A stretch of 12,786 nucleotides of DNA from VGKU01 sp964388785 (GTDB taxonomy: Bacteria > Patescibacteriota > Patescibacteriia > UBA9934 > GWF2-40-263): contig CAYMBX010000030.1 of assembly GCA_964388785.1 (NCBI GenBank), positions 1 to 12,786 of the forward strand, in the 5' to 3' direction. Both the position numbers and the translations under genes were made by a program. The notes beneath the pieces are model-generated. The model did not search any database and had not been told where the DNA came from. It worked only from the letters and a program-made list of their open reading frames with translations. Shown piece after piece: positions 1 through 7,086 of the stretch (its first letter is position 1; every line of letters starts with the position of its first letter).

Positions 1-488
1 AATTGCTTTTGGAAATCGATCCGCACGAAACACCCGCGACCTTTATGCAAAAGGTTAAAGAGCAAGGCGGACCGTTTTTTTTGGAAACGCTCAAATCGTA
101 TGCGCAAGGCAAACTTTTTCCAAAAGAGCAGGATCATGAACAGGCAACCTATTGCAACATGCTTGAAAAAAAGGACGGGCGCATCGACTGGACACGACCG
201 GCGGAGGAGATTGAGCGTCTTGTGCGTGCCTATCAGCCGTGGCCGGGCACATGGACAGAGTGGACACACAACAGACAGACGATCCGATTGAAAATTTTGG
301 ATGCTGTCCCAACAGAGGAAAAATCCTCTCAAGCACCAGGCACATTTTTTGCGCACGGAAATGATCAATTGTGTGTCGCGACCGCGACGCATCTGTTGCG
401 CATCAAGAAGATTCAGCCGGAAGGACGGCAGCCGATGAACGAACAGGCATTTCTTGCAGGCTACGCGCAATTTTTTCCTTCTCATTAA
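1..488 (+). CDS. fmt: Methionyl-tRNA formyltransferase, C-terminal half (5' end outside window)
   Basis: The enzyme transfers a formyl group from 10-formyl-THF to Met-tRNA(fMet) in the cytoplasm, making the bacterial initiator tRNA. About 161 residues are visible, against roughly 310 in the family, and the frame is open to the window edge, so the apparent TTG at base 3 is an internal Leu codon. Visible family hallmarks are the linker and the start of the C-terminal OB-like domain: ATYCNMLEKKDGRIDW (about residues 48-63 of the visible part), then RPAEEIERLVRAYQPWPGTW, and near the end an IQPEGRQPM segment followed by AFLAGY, the usual finish of Fmt. The N-terminal catalytic formyltransferase domain is not in the window and cannot be judged. 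The last 86 bases overlap, on the opposite strand, the end of the polysaccharide polymerase gene. The stop is TAA. No terminator was seen after it. Confidence 0.93.
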   Translation, partial: LLLEIDPHETPATFMQKVKEQGGPFFLETLKSYAQGKLFPKEQDHEQATYCNMLEKKDGRIDWTRPAEEIERLVRAYQPWPGTWTEWTHNRQTIRLKILDAVPTEEKSSQAPGTFFAHGNDQLCVATATHLLRIKKIQPEGRQPMNEQAFLAGYAQFFPSH

Positions 489-1941
489 CGTCGGTCAGAA
501 AGAGAAACGAGAACAGAATGAAACCAAGTCCGATGGGATGATTTAGATATGGTGAGAAGAAGTGTGTGGCGTAAAGAAAGACAACGGCCGCACACAGACC
601 AATCCCGACCCACCCTTGGTCGGTTTTTGATTGAATAAGCGTGTAACGTATGATCACAGAAAACACGACGAAAAATCCGACCGGGCCGAGTATCCCCATC
701 TTTAACCAAAGTTCAAGCCACCCCCACTCCATCGCATGAGTTGACCAGCGTCCATCCGGATTTAATTCTCGCACTCTTGGATCGTCGGAGATAAATGAAA
801 CTGCCGTGCCAAACCCATGTCCGAGCACCGGACGTTCGACGATCTTTTCACGCATGGGATCCAGAAGGGCCCAACGACTTGAAACCGCTACATCACTCTC
901 TGTGCGCGCGCGCAGTGCATCCGCGAGTTCATTCCCTCCGATTCGTTGCGATGGAATGGGAAACAGAACCACGAGTGCGATCAGAAGTACGGCGCAGACA
1001 GCGGAAACGGCTACATGTATATACAAAATCGACCAGCAGGCTTCCCGTCTTCGAGAATACCAAACCAGAAATAAGAGAATCACTGCGGCGACAATCAATC
1101 CGATCCAAAAACTCCGAGATAACGACAGGAGGACAACCGCCCAAATACCAACAAGAACTGACATCGCAGGCAGGCGTTCTGTCCGCCCCCCACCAAAAAA
1201 GAGAAACGCGAGAAAAAGCACACCAAATGCGATGGCAAAAAATTGAGATTGAATAAACACACGATACACTCCCCCTCCCAAATCCGTAATTTCCGCAAGG
1301 CGAATGTCTCGAAGAAATACATAGCTCATCCGAAGGAGACCTTCACCTACATGGGAAAAAACATACAAAATCACAAGACTCAGTATTACATTCCAAACAG
1401 CACCCGCCGCGAGAATTTGAAGCAATGTCTTCTTTTGTACGGCGGTGAGTTGAACGGCAAAGAACGGAATCACATAAAGCAGATAGATGTAGGCATTCCC
1501 GTCTTGAAAAACCACGGCCGGATTCTGTTCTCTAAATCCCTGTACAAATCCAAGTAATACCGCAAGCGCCAACAAAACAAATGCCGGCGCAACGCGCAAC
1601 ACCCCACGAGGAAATTGCTTGGATCCCAACAGATAAACGAGATATCCAGAAAAAAAACCGAGAAAGACAACCATGCGTAAAGAAACATTCAGAAACGGTG
1701 TCTCCGCAAAAAAAAGATGACCGTGCGAGTTTGAAAAGAGCTCCAAAAAAACGGCACACATGCCGAGGAATGGGTTTTTTGCGGTGACGATCGCAACGAT
1801 GATTGCAACCGCAAATAATATGAACCCGCTCACCTCTCCTGCATAGGCCGCGATCGCGATCAAAAAAAGAACAGTGATGATCGACAGTCCAGACACAAAC
1901 GCACGTCCGAAAAATTGTTCTTTTATCTCACGTATGTTCAC
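403..1941 (-). CDS. O-antigen ligase/polymerase family membrane protein (Wzy-like)
   Basis: A 512-residue polytopic membrane protein with about a dozen hydrophobic segments from residue 15 to 482. It resembles the O-antigen ligase/polymerase superfamily (Wzy_C): SLSRSFWIG at 273-281 in a membrane helix, then a long soluble loop (about 330-405) containing SSRWALLDPM and ERPVLGHGFG (369-378), then HAMEWGWLELWLKMGILG before the last helices. Such proteins polymerise lipid-linked glycan repeats or transfer glycan to an acceptor on the outer face of the membrane; sequence alone does not separate polymerase from ligase. The start is GTG at 1941-1939, overlapping the upstream glycosyltransferase stop as GTGA, so the two are probably translationally coupled. 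It is the last gene of the operon. Its hydrophilic tail (about 485-512) is encoded antisense to the conserved end of fmt, suggesting that the tail grew by read-in after loss of an earlier stop. Confidence 0.85.
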   Translation of the reverse strand: MNIREIKEQFFGRAFVSGLSIITVLFLIAIAAYAGEVSGFILFAVAIIVAIVTAKNPFLGMCAVFLELFSNSHGHLFFAETPFLNVSLRMVVFLGFFSGYLVYLLGSKQFPRGVLRVAPAFVLLALAVLLGFVQGFREQNPAVVFQDGNAYIYLLYVIPFFAVQLTAVQKKTLLQILAAGAVWNVILSLVILYVFSHVGEGLLRMSYVFLRDIRLAEITDLGGGVYRVFIQSQFFAIAFGVLFLAFLFFGGGRTERLPAMSVLVGIWAVVLLSLSRSFWIGLIVAAVILLFLVWYSRRREACWSILYIHVAVSAVCAVLLIALVVLFPIPSQRIGGNELADALRARTESDVAVSSRWALLDPMREKIVERPVLGHGFGTAVSFISDDPRVRELNPDGRWSTHAMEWGWLELWLKMGILGPVGFFVVFSVIIRYTLIQSKTDQGWVGIGLCAAVVFLYATHFFSPYLNHPIGLGFILFSFLFLTDVNEKEKIARSLQEMPVRSSAAVLPAESS

Positions 1942-2783
1942 ATGGGTTTCATCAGACTGGCGATAACGCTAAACACATAAAAGAGAGGCTCCATCATCCA
2001 GAAAAATCGTCCAATCGTTTTTCCGTAATGCTTGGTCATGTAATGACGAATACTGCGACGAAGCATTTGCTGCTTGCGTACGGTTGGGACACGGTCAAAG
2101 CTGCTCCCTTTCTTATGTTTGGCTGCAATGTCCGCGAAGTAGCGGACACGCCAGCCGGCTTTTGTGACTCGCCTGCAATAATCCACCTCCTCGTACCACA
2201 TGAAAAAGCCTGCGTCCAGCATACCAATGCGATCAATCACTTCTCTGCGCACGCAAAAAAATGCTCCCATCACCTGATCAACATCCGCGCTCTTTGTATA
2301 GTCAAAATCATCCATCCGCCAGGAAGCAATACTCTTCAGTGAGGGAAAAGCATGATGGAGTTTCAAGAGAACAATCAATTGATCTTTTGGGGTTGGATAG
2401 CGCCACACGCACTTCTGCTGTGTTCCATCTAAATTTTTTAAAGAGATGCCACCGATTCCAACGGACGGATCTGCGTTCATCGCATCGCGTATTTTGTAGA
2501 GCGCCGGTTCCGTAAAGACAATGTCCGGATTGAGCAAGACGACAAAATCGCCATGTGCGTGCGTCAGCCCCAAATTGCATCCACCGGCAAACCCCAAGTT
2601 TTGTTGACTGATCACAACCTGCACGCTCGGAAATCGCTCCTCGATACCGGAAAGATCATCTCCTGAACCGTTCTCAACCACAATGACTTCGATCCCACCC
2701 TCGGTGTGATGTGCAAAAAGGGATTCGAGCATGCGCTGTAAGTAATCGGCGGTTTTGTAATTGACGGTAATCGTAGAAATCAT
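1938..2783 (-). CDS. Family 2 glycosyltransferase (WbbL/rhamnosyltransferase-like)
   Basis: This 281-residue GT-A fold enzyme probably adds one sugar from a nucleotide-sugar donor to a growing lipid-linked glycan on the cytoplasmic side of the membrane. Visible features are the opening beta strand STITVNYKTADYL (3-15), VVENGSGD (35-42), QNLGFAGGCNLG (61-72), and NPD at 85-87 in the place of the DxD metal/nucleotide motif, as is usual in the WbbL-like branch. MGAFFCVRREVID (172-184) is followed by the acidic FFMWYEEVDYCRR region (193-205) and AGW. The donor sugar cannot be deduced. I chose ATG 2783-2781 because homology begins there and it overlaps the previous stop as ATGA; the frame stays open to 2897, but that extension lies inside the upstream gene and has no family resemblance. 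The C-terminal stretch 256-278 is hydrophobic and may associate with the membrane. Confidence 0.9.
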   Translation of the reverse strand: MISTITVNYKTADYLQRMLESLFAHHTEGGIEVIVVENGSGDDLSGIEERFPSVQVVISQQNLGFAGGCNLGLTHAHGDFVVLLNPDIVFTEPALYKIRDAMNADPSVGIGGISLKNLDGTQQKCVWRYPTPKDQLIVLLKLHHAFPSLKSIASWRMDDFDYTKSADVDQVMGAFFCVRREVIDRIGMLDAGFFMWYEEVDYCRRVTKAGWRVRYFADIAAKHKKGSSFDRVPTVRKQQMLRRSIRHYMTKHYGKTIGRFFWMMEPLFYVFSVIASLMKPM

Positions 2784-3487
2784 AGCAGAACGTGCTTTTG
2801 TGCAAGAATGTCTTTTGCCGCTTCGTAGTCCCGTAACGGCTTCGGTTTCCAACCGACCAGTCTCCACGGAAAACGATAGACCCAAGAAGGCATCCATGTC
2901 GAAATCCCGGTTCGACCTTTGACATCAGTAATGCGAAATAATTCTTCCTCAACCGCCACGCCAACCTGTCCCTGTTCAAGCATCGTGAGCCAAAGATCCC
3001 AATCTTGAAATCGTTTCAACCTTGGGTCAAACCCCGGAAATGCGTTCGCACGAATGAGTGAAGTTGTGTGAATATAATTTTGGCGTTGAAGCGCGAGAGG
3101 ATCGAACGGTTTTGCACGGAATAACTTGGTTCCCCAACGAAACGATGCGTAGGCGTACGAAGCTTCCGGCTGTTCCTCTAGTGCCTCGGCCAGGCGTGCA
3201 AGCATGTTTGGCAAGGCGAACACGTCGGCATCGCAAAATAACAGGTATGCTCCGGTTGCGATCTGCGCTCCGTAATTGCGGGCGATGGGTGCCCCTTGAT
3301 TGGACTGATAGATGTACTGGATCTGCCCTGCAAACTCAGAAACAACCTCTTTTGTGTGATCGTACGATCCGTCGTCTACCACAATAATTTCTTTGGGAGT
3401 CACTGTTTGCTCTAAAAGCAGACGGATGCACATTCCGATTGTTGCGGCGTGTTGGTACGTTGGGATGATGACGGAAATCTGGCTCAC
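2780..3487 (-). CDS. Family 2 glycosyltransferase (GT-A)
   Basis: A 235-residue GT2 enzyme, likely to transfer a sugar during assembly of the surface glycan. It shows SVIIPTYQHAATI (5-17), the nucleotide-binding IIVVDDGSYDHT (34-45), a canonical DxD in FCDADVF (DAD at 86-88), and QDWDLWLTMLEQG (161-173), where the ED/QDWD element of the GT-A active site sits. It is short for the family and has no membrane helices, so it is a soluble or peripheral protein. The start is GTG at 3487-3485, overlapping the upstream GT4 stop as GTGA; no ATG lies nearby in frame. Its own stop overlaps the next gene as ATGA. The substrate is unknown. Context between a GT4 and a second GT2 suggests that the cluster builds an oligosaccharide of at least three sugars after the priming one. 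Confidence 0.9.
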   Translation of the reverse strand: MSQISVIIPTYQHAATIGMCIRLLLEQTVTPKEIIVVDDGSYDHTKEVVSEFAGQIQYIYQSNQGAPIARNYGAQIATGAYLLFCDADVFALPNMLARLAEALEEQPEASYAYASFRWGTKLFRAKPFDPLALQRQNYIHTTSLIRANAFPGFDPRLKRFQDWDLWLTMLEQGQVGVAVEEELFRITDVKGRTGISTWMPSWVYRFPWRLVGWKPKPLRDYEAAKDILAQKHVLL

Positions 3488-4569
3488 AAATAAGGTTCAA
3501 GTTTGGAAAATTGATTCTGACAGATGAACTCACGTTGAACTCGCTCTCGAGCTTGTTGTCCTAATTGTTTGCGTTTTTGCTCATCTCCTGCAAGTGTGGC
3601 GATCGCTTTGGTCAATTCATCGAGATTTCCCGAGGAAATCAATATCCCTGTTTTCTCATGCAAAATCGCCTCATCCACTCCTTCGATCTTACTCCCTATC
3701 GAGGGAATGCCATACTGTGCCGCCTCGAGATAGACAAGTCCGAAACCCTCTTTGTCCACCGGGTCGTGCAAGACAGGCATAACGAACAGATCGGCACGAG
3801 AAAAAAAGACGTCGCGCTGCTGGTCGGACAGTTCACCATGAAATCGTACTTCGCTCAAATGCAGCTCTTGTGCGAGCGACTGCAAGGACTCCCTCATCGG
3901 ACCTTCTCCAACGATATCATAGATAAACGGACCGATGGTACCGGTTTGCTTAAGCCGACTCAACGCCATCAGTACATGCAAATGCCCCTTTCGTTGGACC
4001 AATCTGCTCACGGTCAAGATTCGAAAAGGAGCATCTGCCGCTTTTGTTTCTAACAAAACCGTTCGTTCTTCCACGCACGGATAGATGACAAGAGGAAGCG
4101 TAACACCAAATCCGCGCGCAACCTCCTGAGCTAATGCGTGCGAATTTGCCACAACAACCCGCGCGTGACGCAGCACAATGCGGCTCAGCACGCGTTTCCT
4201 CCAAGAACGTGTGGCTAGACGAACGTCCATTCCGTGCAAAATAATGACGTACGGTTTTTTGGTAAACATGGAAGCGATCCAAGCAGCGGTTCCAAACGGA
4301 AGCAGATGACTAATCATCGCGATCTCATAGTGTTTTCTCATCCGAAAGAGCAGTGCGACACTTTTTCCCCATTTGGGCCACCCGAATACGGAAAGCAACG
4401 AACACTCGATAATGCGATAATCAGCCGGTTGCTGGGCACTCTTTGACACGGATGTCACAACGGTGATTTGTTGATGAAAGTGATCGGCTAACAAACGAAG
4501 ATACCGTGCAACCCCACCTTGTTGCGGTGGAAAATCCGGGGTGACCAATAAAAGACGCGTCTGATTCAT
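3484..4569 (-). CDS. Family 4 glycosyltransferase (GT-B)
   Basis: A 361-residue retaining GT-B transferase with two Rossmann-like domains. The N-terminal domain shows TPDFPPQQGGVARY (10-23), where the glycine pair marks the acceptor-side loop, and ILHGMDV (110-116). The C-terminal, donor-binding domain starts near FRILTVSRLVQRKGH (182-196), has VGEGPM (220-225), and carries the EX7E motif as E274-GFGLVYL-E282, followed by AAQYGIPSI. It would transfer a sugar with retention of configuration onto the lipid-linked intermediate at the cytoplasmic membrane face. It starts with ATG 4569-4567, overlapping the flippase stop as ATGA, and its TGA overlaps the next start. The length is normal for the family, and nothing appears broken. 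Donor and acceptor cannot be read from the sequence. Confidence 0.92.
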   Translation of the reverse strand: MNQTRLLLVTPDFPPQQGGVARYLRLLADHFHQQITVVTSVSKSAQQPADYRIIECSLLSVFGWPKWGKSVALLFRMRKHYEIAMISHLLPFGTAAWIASMFTKKPYVIILHGMDVRLATRSWRKRVLSRIVLRHARVVVANSHALAQEVARGFGVTLPLVIYPCVEERTVLLETKAADAPFRILTVSRLVQRKGHLHVLMALSRLKQTGTIGPFIYDIVGEGPMRESLQSLAQELHLSEVRFHGELSDQQRDVFFSRADLFVMPVLHDPVDKEGFGLVYLEAAQYGIPSIGSKIEGVDEAILHEKTGILISSGNLDELTKAIATLAGDEQKRKQLGQQARERVQREFICQNQFSKLEPYL

Positions 4570-6008
4570 AGACGAATAAGATCTTTCATCTTTTGCAGAT
4601 CACCTTTCGTCAAACTGCGTGTGGTAAAAAGTAAAAGAAGATAAACGAATCCACAGAGAGGAACGGTTGCAATCCAGCCAATGGATGGCATCATCCAGAA
4701 ACCGATGAAAAACATGATGAGACCACTCAGTGCGATGCGAAAAAAATCCCAAAGAAACCACCTGAGACGAAATGCCGGAACCAGCTTCGGCACAAACATC
4801 AATCCGGCTATAAAAAGAAAGAAGAAGCTGACCAGAGCTGCGTAAGCGGCACCGATCGTTCCAAACGCTGGAATCAATATCGCGTTTAACACAATATTGA
4901 TCACCATGGTCATGCCCATGATAGCGGTTTTTGTCATCTGTCTTCCGGCGGCGTTCAAAAGCGAACCAATCGGAAAATCTAAAAAAATTGGGATGAGCAC
5001 AAAAATCAGCATGGACAAAATAGGCGCGGCGGCCTGATACGATTCACCCACCAACAGAACCGCATGCACCGAAACAAGCCTGAGCCCCAACACGATGGGA
5101 ACGGACAAGAGCGCCATATACCACAAAGACCGGCGAAATAACCGCGCCAATTCCGCTGGTTCACGCGTAAATGTGGAACTGAACTTCGGATAGAGCGCGG
5201 CGATAAATGCGAGTGGGAGAAATTGAAAAGCGTAGGTAAATTTATAGGCAACACTGTAAAGACCAACTGCGGTCGCATCGAGAAATTTGGAAAGAAAAAT
5301 CGTATCGATGTAGGAATACACTTTGACAAAAATAGCGGCCAGGGCGAATGGAAATGCCATTTTGAACAGTTGTGTTGCATGGTCACGATCCCAGACAAGG
5401 CGGAACATGTTGGAGCCGAAACGTCTATAAAGAACTGTTCCTGAGAGCAGAACATTGAAGAGACTTCCGGCGACAAGCGCAAACATGAGGAGGAGAAGTG
5501 ACGGGTGAAGCCATAAAATAAAACCACCGAAGATCGCCACAGTGAGCTGACCTAAAAACATTCCGAGCGATTCCACACCGAGTTTTTGATGACCACGGAG
5601 CACCCCGTAAAAGAGCAGATGCAACGAATCAAGAACCAGTGAGAGTCCGCTAATAGCCGTTAAGAGAATCACCTCTTGCGAATAGCCTAACAAAAAAACC
5701 GCCGCAAGTGCACAAAGATAACCAATGAGCAGAAATGGAAGTTTGATCGTGAAGGCACGACGAAAGATCGATTCGGTTTTGTCGGGAGTTTTCGCCATCT
5801 CGCGAATCACCACTGGTGTGATACCCATGTCCCCAACGACAGAAAAAATCATGGCGATTGACACCGCCAGAAAGTACATCCCCGTGCGTTCAGGCTGAAG
5901 CACACGCGCGACAAACAAAAAATAGACAAAGGCGATCAGCTTTTGCCCGACAGACGCAAGAGTGAGATAAAATGTATTTTTGCTCAGTTCTGAATTCACA
6001 GATACCAA
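4566..6008 (-). CDS. Polysaccharide flippase (Wzx-like, MOP/MATE superfamily)
   Basis: This 480-residue integral membrane protein probably flips undecaprenyl-linked glycan units from the inner to the outer face of the cytoplasmic membrane. It has 12-14 predicted hydrophobic segments over its whole length. The N-terminus (ELSKNTFYLTLASVGQKL, residues 7-24) and the VVGDMGITPVVIREMAK segment (57-73) are typical of the polysaccharide-export branch of the MOP superfamily. The length fits. It is the first gene of a five-gene operon. The start is uncertain: TTG at 6008-6006, or GTG at 5999-5997 three codons later; neither has a clear Shine-Dalgarno sequence and no ATG is available before residue 44. 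The 5' leader of about 50 bases runs from a near-consensus promoter at 6067-6095. The stop TGA overlaps the GT4 start. A general lipid or teichoic-type glycan exporter is possible instead. Confidence 0.88.
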   Translation of the reverse strand: MVSVNSELSKNTFYLTLASVGQKLIAFVYFLFVARVLQPERTGMYFLAVSIAMIFSVVGDMGITPVVIREMAKTPDKTESIFRRAFTIKLPFLLIGYLCALAAVFLLGYSQEVILLTAISGLSLVLDSLHLLFYGVLRGHQKLGVESLGMFLGQLTVAIFGGFILWLHPSLLLLMFALVAGSLFNVLLSGTVLYRRFGSNMFRLVWDRDHATQLFKMAFPFALAAIFVKVYSYIDTIFLSKFLDATAVGLYSVAYKFTYAFQFLPLAFIAALYPKFSSTFTREPAELARLFRRSLWYMALLSVPIVLGLRLVSVHAVLLVGESYQAAAPILSMLIFVLIPIFLDFPIGSLLNAAGRQMTKTAIMGMTMVINIVLNAILIPAFGTIGAAYAALVSFFFLFIAGLMFVPKLVPAFRLRWFLWDFFRIALSGLIMFFIGFWMMPSIGWIATVPLCGFVYLLLLFTTRSLTKGDLQKMKDLIRL

Positions 6009-6066
6009 TTGTTTGTTGCCGTGTGAGGATAGATGCCCTGTGGTGAAACAGTGCTCTTCAGATCGA

Positions 6067-6095
6067 ATTTTAAAAGAAAAAAGGCGTCTTGTAAA
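6067..6095 (-). promoter_or_regulatory. Predicted sigma70-type promoter of the polysaccharide operon
   Basis: On the minus strand, TTTACA (6095-6090) and TAAAAT (6072-6067) are separated by exactly 17 bases. Each hexamer differs from TTGACA/TATAAT at one base. It would start transcription near 6060, about 50 bases before the flippase gene. The -35 box lies in the loop and descending stem of the orphan gene's terminator, and the spacer is that terminator's U-tract, so the two signals share the same bases. Confidence 0.5.
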
Positions 6096-6099
6096 CGCC
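6072..6099 (-). terminator. Intrinsic terminator after the GC-rich orphan gene
   Basis: On the minus strand a GGCGT/ACGCC stem (6099-6095 with 6087-6083, 7-base loop) is followed at once by TTTTTTCTTTT. It lies 11 bases past the orphan gene's TGA. The stem is only 5 bp but GC-rich, and the T-tract is strong, so it is a plausible Rho-independent terminator isolating that gene from the polysaccharide operon. Confidence 0.65.
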
Positions 6100-6110
6100 A
6101 GAGGGGGGGG

Positions 6111-6932
6111 TCATGACATACGGAGTTGAGTGAGATGTGTGAGCCGACCGCGACGGTCGCGGACGATCGTTCCCAAGCTCTGCACGCCGATTCGCGTGTG
6201 GCCGATGCGCTCGAGCTGGTATCCGTCGGCCTTGAGCTGAGAGCTCACGTCACCCTCGTTGAACACCGATCGCCAGAGCGATTCCATGATGGTCGCGAAG
6301 TGCTGATTCACGATGCGAGTCAGTTCGCTCTCGTTCTCGGCCAGCCACGTGTCGTGCTCGGGCACCTCGGGCACGTCTACGAGTCCGATCTTTCGCCACT
6401 TGATGAACCAGCCAAACGGCCACGCCTTCTCGATGGTCAGTGCGTTCTGACGCTCGGCCTCGAGACGTTCGCGACGCGCCGACTCAAGCGAGGAGGCGAA
6501 CCATTCGAGGACAGGCTGACCCTGCATGTCGAAGGCGAAGGTGACCTGCAGGAAGCTTCCCTGCGGCGGCTGAAGCAGCGACAGCTCGTTGTGCGCCAGA
6601 CGAAGCCTCGGGATCATCTCGTAACTGACGCCTCCCTCTCCTAGATCGCCCTTGACGCGGCCGAAAAGGCGGCGTAGCAACCTCTCCTCGTGCGGAGAGA
6701 CGATGAGCTTCCATTGGAAGATCGGCGGGATGCCATGCTGAACGACCGCAGCGTCCAATGACGTCCGTAGCGCGACCACTGCGGGAATCTTGCCGATCCC
6801 CGGCACCCGAACGATCGAGATGTTGCTTGGCAAGTCGTCGGGCCTGAGTCTCACGACCTTCTGGCCCATCGGGCTAGCGAGCGCATCCGAGAGGGAAACG
6901 TGTGTTACTGGCATCATCTGGGTCGCACCCAT
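6111..6932 (-). CDS. GC-rich orphan gene, protein of unknown function (273 aa)
   Basis: I do not recognise this protein. It is 273 residues, soluble by composition, with no signal peptide, membrane segment, cysteine or familiar catalytic motif. A short beta-rich opening (residues 25-60) leads to an arginine-rich stretch HEERLLRRLFGRVKGD (81-96), a strand-like SFLQVTFAFD (126-135), a charged helix LESARRERLEAERQ (149-162), a Trp/Lys-rich PFGWFIKWRKIG (172-183), and a basic C-terminus with RDRRGRL (258-264). The start at ATG 6932-6930 is fixed by GGAGG four bases upstream. It is a monocistronic unit with its own possible promoter and terminator, inserted between the ribosomal and polysaccharide operons. 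Hand counts of three 60-base lines inside it give 35, 40 and 37 G+C, against 25-33 in sampled neighbours, so its composition is foreign-like. The long open frame on the opposite strand (6126-6644) is a by-product of this GC bias. Confidence 0.75.
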   Translation of the reverse strand: MGATQMMPVTHVSLSDALASPMGQKVVRLRPDDLPSNISIVRVPGIGKIPAVVALRTSLDAAVVQHGIPPIFQWKLIVSPHEERLLRRLFGRVKGDLGEGGVSYEMIPRLRLAHNELSLLQPPQGSFLQVTFAFDMQGQPVLEWFASSLESARRERLEAERQNALTIEKAWPFGWFIKWRKIGLVDVPEVPEHDTWLAENESELTRIVNQHFATIMESLWRSVFNEGDVSSQLKADGYQLERIGHTRIGVQSLGTIVRDRRGRLTHLTQLRMS

Positions 6933-6963
6933 GTGTCCTCCATTCTCAGTCGGCCTGCCCAGG

Positions 6964-6992
6964 ATTTAAGCATAAGTAGACAAAAGAGACAA
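6964..6992 (-). promoter_or_regulatory. Possible promoter of the orphan gene
   Basis: On the minus strand, TTGTCT (6992-6987) and TTAAAT (6969-6964) are spaced by 17 bases, about 30 bases before the GGAGG and ATG of the 273-aa gene. Both boxes are two mismatches from consensus, so this is tentative. It fits the position expected, just after the terminator of the upstream ribosomal operon. Confidence 0.3.
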
Positions 6993-7005
6993 GGCTGATC
7001 AACCT

Positions 7006-7073
7006 AAAACAAATATCCTGCCGGAGGGAACAAGGGTGACAATCCCTTGGCCCGGAGGCAGGATATTTGTTTT
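7006..7073. terminator. Terminator hairpin closing the ribosomal protein operon
   Basis: A perfect 17-bp inverted repeat: 7006-7022 (AAAACAAATATCCTGCC) pairs with 7057-7073. Nested inside it, and concentric, is a second 6-bp stem, CAAGGG (7031-7036) with CCCTTG (7044-7049). On the minus strand it lies 13 bases past the rpsI stop and its second arm ends in TTTGTTTT. Because the outer arm begins with AAAA and ends with TTTT it could stop polymerase from either side, although only minus-strand genes flank it here. Confidence 0.7.
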
Positions 7074-7086
7074 TCCTTTCGATGTC

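Noticed and set aside
795..1256. Two overlapping 146-153 codon plus-strand frames inside the polymerase gene
   Set aside because: Their Arg/Thr/Gln-rich translations are the antisense of hydrophobic membrane helices, and the minus-strand gene has clear family motifs.
2784..2897. N-terminal extension of the WbbL-like glycosyltransferase to an upstream start
   Set aside because: The extension lies within the upstream GT2 gene and has no family resemblance; ATG 2783 gives the ATGA overlap seen throughout the operon.
6103..6110. Run of eight G next to the orphan gene, as a possible phase-variation tract
   Set aside because: On the coding strand it comes after the TGA stop, so length changes would not shift the frame. 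It is, however, a place where sequencing errors are likely.
6126..6644. 172-codon open frame on the plus strand opposite the GC-rich orphan gene
   Set aside because: It is explained by high G+C mirrored frames. The minus-strand frame is longer and has GGAGG at the right distance, a terminator and coherent protein composition; the plus-strand one has none of these.
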